In this document: piece after piece, positions 61,801 to 64,000 of the stretch
Position numbering within the stretch: the first letter of the stretch is position 1
How the letters are laid out: every line of letters begins with the position of its first letter
Origin: Athripsodes cinereus
Taxonomy: Eukaryota > Arthropoda > Insecta > Trichoptera > Leptoceridae
Length of the DNA: 64,000 nucleotides
Assembly (NCBI GenBank): GCA_947579605.1
Contig: OX388321.1
Location: 15,677,614 to 15,741,613 of the forward strand
Reading direction: 5' to 3'
Made by a program: the position numbers and the translations under genes
The notes under the pieces: generated by a model
What the model was told of the DNA's origin: nothing
Databases searched by the model: none
What the model saw: only the letters and a program-made list of their open reading frames with translations

Positions 61801-63179
61801 TACAATTCACACAGATCGAGTTAGTACGAAACTAAGATATGAATCTTGTATTATGGGTACTAACGCGATGAAACACATATACATGTAACACCCAAACACA
61901 GGACAATTGGAAAAAGGTCATTCTTCATTTTGCCCTGGCCGGGAATCGAACCATGGACCTCGTGACTCCAAGAGCCTTACCTCTGCGCCACACCAGCCGT
62001 CATGTGTTACATTATTTCAATGCCAACTAATTTTTAACAAATATGATTTCCTTTCAACAATATACCTACTTAAACTGTACGTTATTAGCAATGTAGTAGT
62101 TTATATTAAAAATATGTTTGAATTCTGTAAAAATTCAATGCTATTGATACAGTAAAGAAATGATAACTAAACTACCAAGCAATCTGTGAGTTATTTTGAG
62201 TAATTGTTATATTTTAAAAGCACTCTACTTACGAATAGTGATAGATGTGGGATTTCGAGAATATCTTCTCAGCAAGCTCGTACAGGGGTCTCCATGGGAT
62301 GGTCAGATCTTCAGGCGATAGCAGATGTCTCTTCCTGCGAAATGTAACATTAAAAAAACGATAACTTATAATTTTCTCATTTTGGATGGAATAACTATGT
62401 ATCTGCTACAAGAAATTTTAAAACCAAAAGTACTTAGTTCTAATACTTGATTTGAAAAAAATGCGATCGACTTTGGCATGCCTACACCATCGAGCAAATC
62501 AAAGTAGTATTGAGTAACGAAAAAAACATTGTGTAAATATTTACAATCATTATACAATCACTCATATAATGAGTGTCTTTTAAAAAGCATATTTATTGTA
62601 AAATATCTCATGAAAAATATTTTTAATTCAATAATGATGAGATATATTGTTATCCACCCAGAATGTCTTATATTTTTATGGTAAGTATACAAATAACCAC
62701 ATATATTTTTTTTTTTTGAAAAAAGATATATCTGGGTTTTTGCTATAAACCCAAATACAACCTTATCAGTAAGCTACTAAAAGCTTGTGTCGTGAAAGGG
62801 GAGTTTGCCGGCATCTGGTATCGAACCACAGACCCCTTGTTCACGAGGCCGAGACTCTGCCTCGAGGCTACCGAACGAACTCAAATTTAATATATAAATA
62901 TTATTTAGTGCACGATGTTGATCTATCACTACCCTACTTGAGGGTGATGACATGATACAAATAGATAGTTAACCTTTCAAAGAAATTTTATAAAATAAAA
63001 CATTTCACATAGGTAGTGTTAAAAATACTCCAACTTACTTAACTAATAGAAGTAACAATGTGGCATATTTGTGTAGCTTAGTTGGTTCCAGGTCTGGTAT
63101 TGTAATCAGTTCAAAGACTAAATATACCAGTTTTATATGATCTTCCTTGGAAAACTTCAAACCATATAACTTTATATAT
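34860..63179 (-). CDS. PSME4: Proteasome activator complex subunit 4 (PA200/Blm10), lacking only its first exon(s) in this window
   Basis: Twenty-two minus-strand exons join in phase (5593 nt; 1863 residues): 63179-63039, 62334-62233, 55529-55485, 52311-52098, 51605-51452, 51131-50954, 50664-49240, 48898-48721, 48272-48021, 47672-47416, 45635-45390, 44239-43986, 43438-43311, 42901-42713, 42299-42065, 40895-40643, 40138-39772, 39226-39019, 38746-38541, 37647-37417, 36788-36594, 34994-34860. The product follows animal PSME4 along its length: LYG.KFSKEDH and PWRPLYE near the start, GYIDWEP, VPDSHKLTDDD, DLTEEEHSVC, SEDDTKNF, FKGALYCLLG, RPDNEWL.YD, QRCAAEII.G.F.GTKHW, RESAAQIMSGLL, HLNDP.PIP and RTHHDDWQ.H. 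The C-terminus Tyr-Tyr-Ala is the HbYX-type tail that docks in the 20S alpha ring. It is a HEAT-repeat, ATP-independent nuclear activator acting in acetyl-histone degradation, DNA repair and spermatogenesis. About 80 N-terminal residues lie beyond the right edge. An extra exon candidate is listed separately. Confidence 0.95.
35460..35640 (+). repeat. LINE 3'-tail-like remnant in the last PSME4 intron
   Basis: The stretch ending GGGAAATAAAGACTTTTATTATTATTA has a polyadenylation-like signal followed by ATT repeats, as in CR1/L2-type LINE tails. The 68-codon frame just upstream (35250-35456) is not recognised. Confidence 0.4.
35752..35943 (-). pseudogene. Fragment resembling a transposon-associated insect domain
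   Basis: The frame contains PESWEINVNKKKRNEGKEYTS, then IPARQMGPFCDCGC. A W-x-x-N-x-x-K..G-x-EY-x-S..PA-x-x-x-x-P-C-x-C pattern is familiar to me from many uncharacterised, often transposon-linked, insect proteins. It ends after a few residues at a stop and has no splice-linked partner here. Intronic remnant; identity uncertain. Confidence 0.3.
37686..37884. mobile_element. MITE-like element with CAG...CTG ends in a PSME4 intron
   Basis: Terminal inverted repeats of about 40 bases. The left arm CAGGGTTATTCTTGACACAA..GCGATCTTAATC pairs with GATTAAGATCGTG..TTGTCAAGAGTAACCCTACTG at the right. An inner CATACGAC/GTCGTATG pair extends the fold. About 199 bp, no coding capacity. Confidence 0.7.
39255..39440 (+). 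repeat. Possible tRNA-derived SINE in a PSME4 intron
   Basis: TAGTCTGATGGTAAAGTTTAAG followed by TCTACAATTTGAACCC has an A-box/B-box-like layout. Weak, but unlike the surrounding intron. Confidence 0.3.
44475..44600 (-). repeat. Family A repeat fragment in a PSME4 intron
   Basis: AAATTGTCCTCTCCGGGCCAA, then TTTAGGATGGGTGGTAAACCTCA, match the reverse orientation of the family. Confidence 0.5.
44751..44907. mobile_element. Palindromic MITE-like element in a PSME4 intron
   Basis: GGATAAATTGAAACAAG..GTTCTTCTA at the left pairs with TAGAAAAACGCTTGCTTCAA and TTTATCC at the right. The inner AGATTAAACAA pairs with TTGTTTAATCT. About 157 bp, non-coding. Confidence 0.65.
45690..46140 (-). mobile_element. 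Decayed LINE C-terminal fragment in a PSME4 intron
   Basis: Minus-strand frames, shifted against each other, read VEEKFQYKLRLMAYKALENVTP and later SLFYNRASRILEKDTLLNGAK. They look like the end of a CR1/L2-type polymerase with at least one frameshift. The 78-codon ORF at 45874-46110 is part of it. Confidence 0.45.
48500..48615 (-). repeat. tRNA-derived SINE in a PSME4 intron
   Basis: On the minus strand, TAGCCTAGTGGTAGCG (Pol III A-box type) is followed 35-40 bases later by GCAGATTCGATTCC (B-box type). This is the internal promoter layout of a tRNA-derived SINE. Confidence 0.6.
49240..50664 (-). CDS. PSME4: Largest PSME4 exon (central HEAT-repeat region)
   Basis: A single 1425-nt exon, far longer than the other exons of the gene (45-367 nt). 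It encodes VHKER..VPDSHKLTDDD through LPPLEDEPMVL. Acceptor CTTTTAG, donor GTGAGT; it enters and leaves with two bases of a split codon (phase 2). The uninterrupted block suggests ancestral introns were lost here, since vertebrate PSME4 is divided into many exons. Confidence 0.92.
51165..51400 (-). repeat. Family A repeat in a PSME4 intron
   Basis: ACCACCAGCAGGATGGCCAG, GTCCTCTCTGTGCCAACAA, ACAGGACACTCGAAAACTTG, then GGGGACTCCACG, occur in the reverse-family order. Confidence 0.55.
52320..55480. other. PSME4 intron with repeats
   Basis: A 3.2-kb intron between the exons at 55529-55485 and 52311-52098. It contains family A copies (54560-54828, 55050-55195, 55315-55410, and an end piece near 54160-54195) and AT-rich unique sequence. 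No exon-like frame. Confidence 0.5.
54560..54828 (-). repeat. Family A dispersed repeat, best-preserved reverse copy
   Basis: It begins with CTA/CTACTA triplets and TACCATCACAACACATCCCA, runs through GTGGGGTAGCCAGCAGATCA and ACAGGACACTCGAAAACTTA, and ends GGGTGCTCCACGGGAT. The ORF it carries (54575-54760) is shared with the repeat and is not a host gene. Confidence 0.65.
55950..56050 (-). repeat. Family A repeat fragment
   Basis: CATCACACTATCTCCCACAA..GTGGGGTAACCAGCA, then AACATGCAGG..CCTCTCCG; reverse orientation. Confidence 0.5.
56284..56442 (-). CDS. Candidate extra in-frame exon in a PSME4 intron, or exon of a nested gene
   Basis: A 159-nt open block on the PSME4 strand with acceptor ATTTAG and donor GTAATA. 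It starts by completing a codon from two bases and ends with two bases, so both sides fit the flanking PSME4 exons (62334-62233 and 55529-55485). Skipping it also keeps the frame (TC+A). It encodes about 53 residues: a basic GKRH, an acidic run DEDEDRETD, then a helix-like NAIRLFEFLKKF and LPLDMLKNTDI. I know of no counterpart in vertebrate PSME4. The second half resembles the start of a TFIIS N-terminal (LW) domain, with its LP-x-x-x-D-x-L-x-x-T pattern. It could therefore be a lineage-specific PSME4 exon, a cassette exon, or part of another gene nested in the intron. Confidence 0.5.
56736..56830 (+). mobile_element. LINE C-terminal stub in a PSME4 intron
   Basis: One frame reads QREVMERREWKRLLEEVKTH and TGL before a stop. 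This is the style of the last residues of RTE-type LINE polymerases. It is followed by ATGATGGTGATGAAGAT, a triplet-rich end like that at 31095. Confidence 0.5.
57508..57620. repeat. Inverted repeat in a PSME4 intron
   Basis: ACTCTCATCATCAGGCTAA at the left pairs with TTAGCCTGATGATGAGAG at the right, separated by about 55 bases with a long T run. Possible MITE or foldback remnant. Confidence 0.5.
59095..59225 (-). repeat. Family A repeat fragment
   Basis: TACCATCGTGGCATTTTTCA..GTGGGGTAACCAGCAGA and ATGTGCCAATAAAATTTATAG occur in the reverse-family order. Confidence 0.45.
59772..60008. mobile_element. piggyBac-type MITE (TTAA ends) in a PSME4 intron
   Basis: A 237-bp unit bounded by TTAA on both sides. 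Thirteen-base terminal inverted repeats, CACATTAAACGCC at the left and GGCGTTTAATGTG at the right, lie directly inside the TTAAs. TTAA target duplication is the hallmark of piggyBac elements. The interior is GC-richer than its surroundings, with an inner inverted repeat around GGTGACCCCC and GGGGGTCACC. The 60-codon ORF at 59772-59954 lies in it and is not a gene. Confidence 0.8.
60310..60425 (-). repeat. Family B LINE-tail-like repeat
   Basis: AATAATAAGAATAAGAACAC, TTTATTG, then AATTGGCGAGCTTATTGCC and ATATCTTCCAGCTAGCCAA. The same layout occurs at 6615-6770 and 63765-63880. Confidence 0.45.
61888..62008 (-). repeat. tRNA-derived SINE in a PSME4 intron
   Basis: On the minus strand, TGGTGTGGCGCAGAGGTAAG (A-box type) is followed after about 35 bases by CATGGTTCGATTCCCGGC (a near-perfect Pol III B box). 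Beyond it lies the non-tRNA part AGGGCAAAATGAAGAATGAC. This is too diverged from a cloverleaf to be a tRNA gene. Confidence 0.7.
62725..62882 (-). repeat. tRNA-derived SINE, second family, in a PSME4 intron
   Basis: On the minus strand, GGTAGCCTCGAGGCAGAGTC (A-box type) is followed by GTGGTTCGATACCAGATGCC (B-box type). The non-tRNA part ends with GTTTATAGCAAAAACCCAG. A decayed relative lies at 29400-29585. Confidence 0.65.
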
Positions 63180-63182
63180 CTG

Positions 63183-64000
63183 AAAGCAGGTAAAATCATA
63201 AAAAAAATAAGACAAATATAATATGTTATGTGATAAAATCATTTCTTTTGTAAAGAAATTACGCCTCTGTGATAAGCTCGCCATATGTATATTGATTGTA
63301 TTTGATATTGTCATGTATTTATGTGTAAAACTAATCGCAATTAATGTACAATAAAGAATAAATAAATGAAATAAAAAAAATAATTAGTCTTCTGACTATC
63401 CTGCTGGTGGCAGATGCCGTGAATGGAGAAAGGCAATTATGTGGCTTCAGCCTTTTAACTTTAACCCAAAATGTTAACTATTGATAATTAATTATTGGAT
63501 CGACTTGAGAAGAATAGAATAGAATATTACAAAATAAAGAATGTTATGTCAACAGCGAATTTTTCTCAAGTTGTTGTCACAATAACACAAATTATGTGAA
63601 AGTACACCTCAATTTTCATATTTGTTGCCCAAACCAACACTAATAATTTCAAAGATTGTGAAATTTGACTTAAGTTTATTTGTTAGATGACAAAATCTCT
63701 TTTGTTATTTTTAATGCTTATTTCAAAAATAAAATATTTTCGAGTTTTACAGTGTTTTATCCATAATAATAATAATAAAAATCTTTATTGCACAAAAAAA
63801 ACAAAAATTATTAAAATATAAACATTGTAGAACCAGACAAATAAATTTGTGCAATGGGCGAGTTTATCGTTTATCGAAAAATCCCTCGTTGAGTACAAAT
63901 TTTCGCTTAGTGCAATCATGTCCAGAATGTATCCCCCGCACTCAACGGGGGTTACATGTAAAGCCAATATTAGGATAAATAGGTTCACAACAGATATCTA
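63183..64000. other. PSME4 intron reaching the right window edge
   Basis: It contains family B pieces at 63255-63375 and 63765-63880 (reverse). I found no exon matching the first ~80 residues of PSME4, so the 5' exon(s) should lie beyond 64000. Confidence 0.5.

Noticed and set aside
61888..62008. A tRNA gene on the minus strand
   Set aside because: A and B boxes are present, but the acceptor and anticodon stems do not pair and unrelated sequence follows, so it is a SINE.
63785..63988. 67-codon minus-strand ORF as the PSME4 first exon
   Set aside because: It overlaps a family B repeat and shows none of the PSME4 N-terminal pattern.

Overview
This is nuclear DNA of an insect, almost certainly a moth or butterfly. 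It is AT-rich and intron-bearing, and it is crowded with non-LTR retrotransposon tails, tRNA-derived SINEs and short palindromic (MITE-like) elements. It carries a tandem pair of insect-allergen-repeat (G12 / nitrile-specifier-like) genes and a minus-C odorant-binding protein, both in lepidopteran style.

Layout. 1-0.82 kb: 3' part of an RTE-type LINE running in from the left edge. 0.97-3.07 kb and 6.17-7.70 kb (both minus): two head-to-tail insect-allergen-repeat genes, one with two domains (398 aa) and one with a single domain (207 aa). They share an intron position and GATA-rich upstream regions. LINE debris lies between them. 8-10 kb: AT-rich DNA with a palindromic element. 10.10-21.78 kb: a complete, apparently very young Ty3/gypsy LTR retrotransposon with 1744-bp LTRs, a 4-bp target duplication and one intact 1426-aa gag-pol frame. 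23.3-27.55 kb (plus): a six-exon minus-C odorant-binding protein gene reconstructed from splice sites. 27.6-34.8 kb: intergenic DNA with LINE, SINE and palindromic repeats. 34.86-63.18 kb (minus): most of PSME4 (PA200/Blm10, the HEAT-repeat proteasome activator). I could join 22 exons in phase to the C-terminal Tyr-Tyr-Ala; only the first ~80 residues lie beyond the right edge. A further phase-compatible 159-nt exon candidate sits in a large N-terminal intron.

How the genes relate. They do not form a pathway. The allergen-repeat genes encode secreted, probably midgut, proteins. The OBP is a secreted small-ligand carrier. PSME4 is a nuclear proteasome regulator. The rest of the window is shaped by mobile elements: RTE and CR1/L2-like LINE tails, at least three tRNA-type SINE families, a dispersed ~250-bp repeat (called family A here) with more than a dozen pieces, a LINE-tail-like family B, and several MITEs including one with piggyBac-type TTAA ends.

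Limits. Exon boundaries come from reading frame, GT/AG signals, phase arithmetic and recalled family similarity. No search or transcript data were available. Repeat limits are approximate unless stated otherwise.
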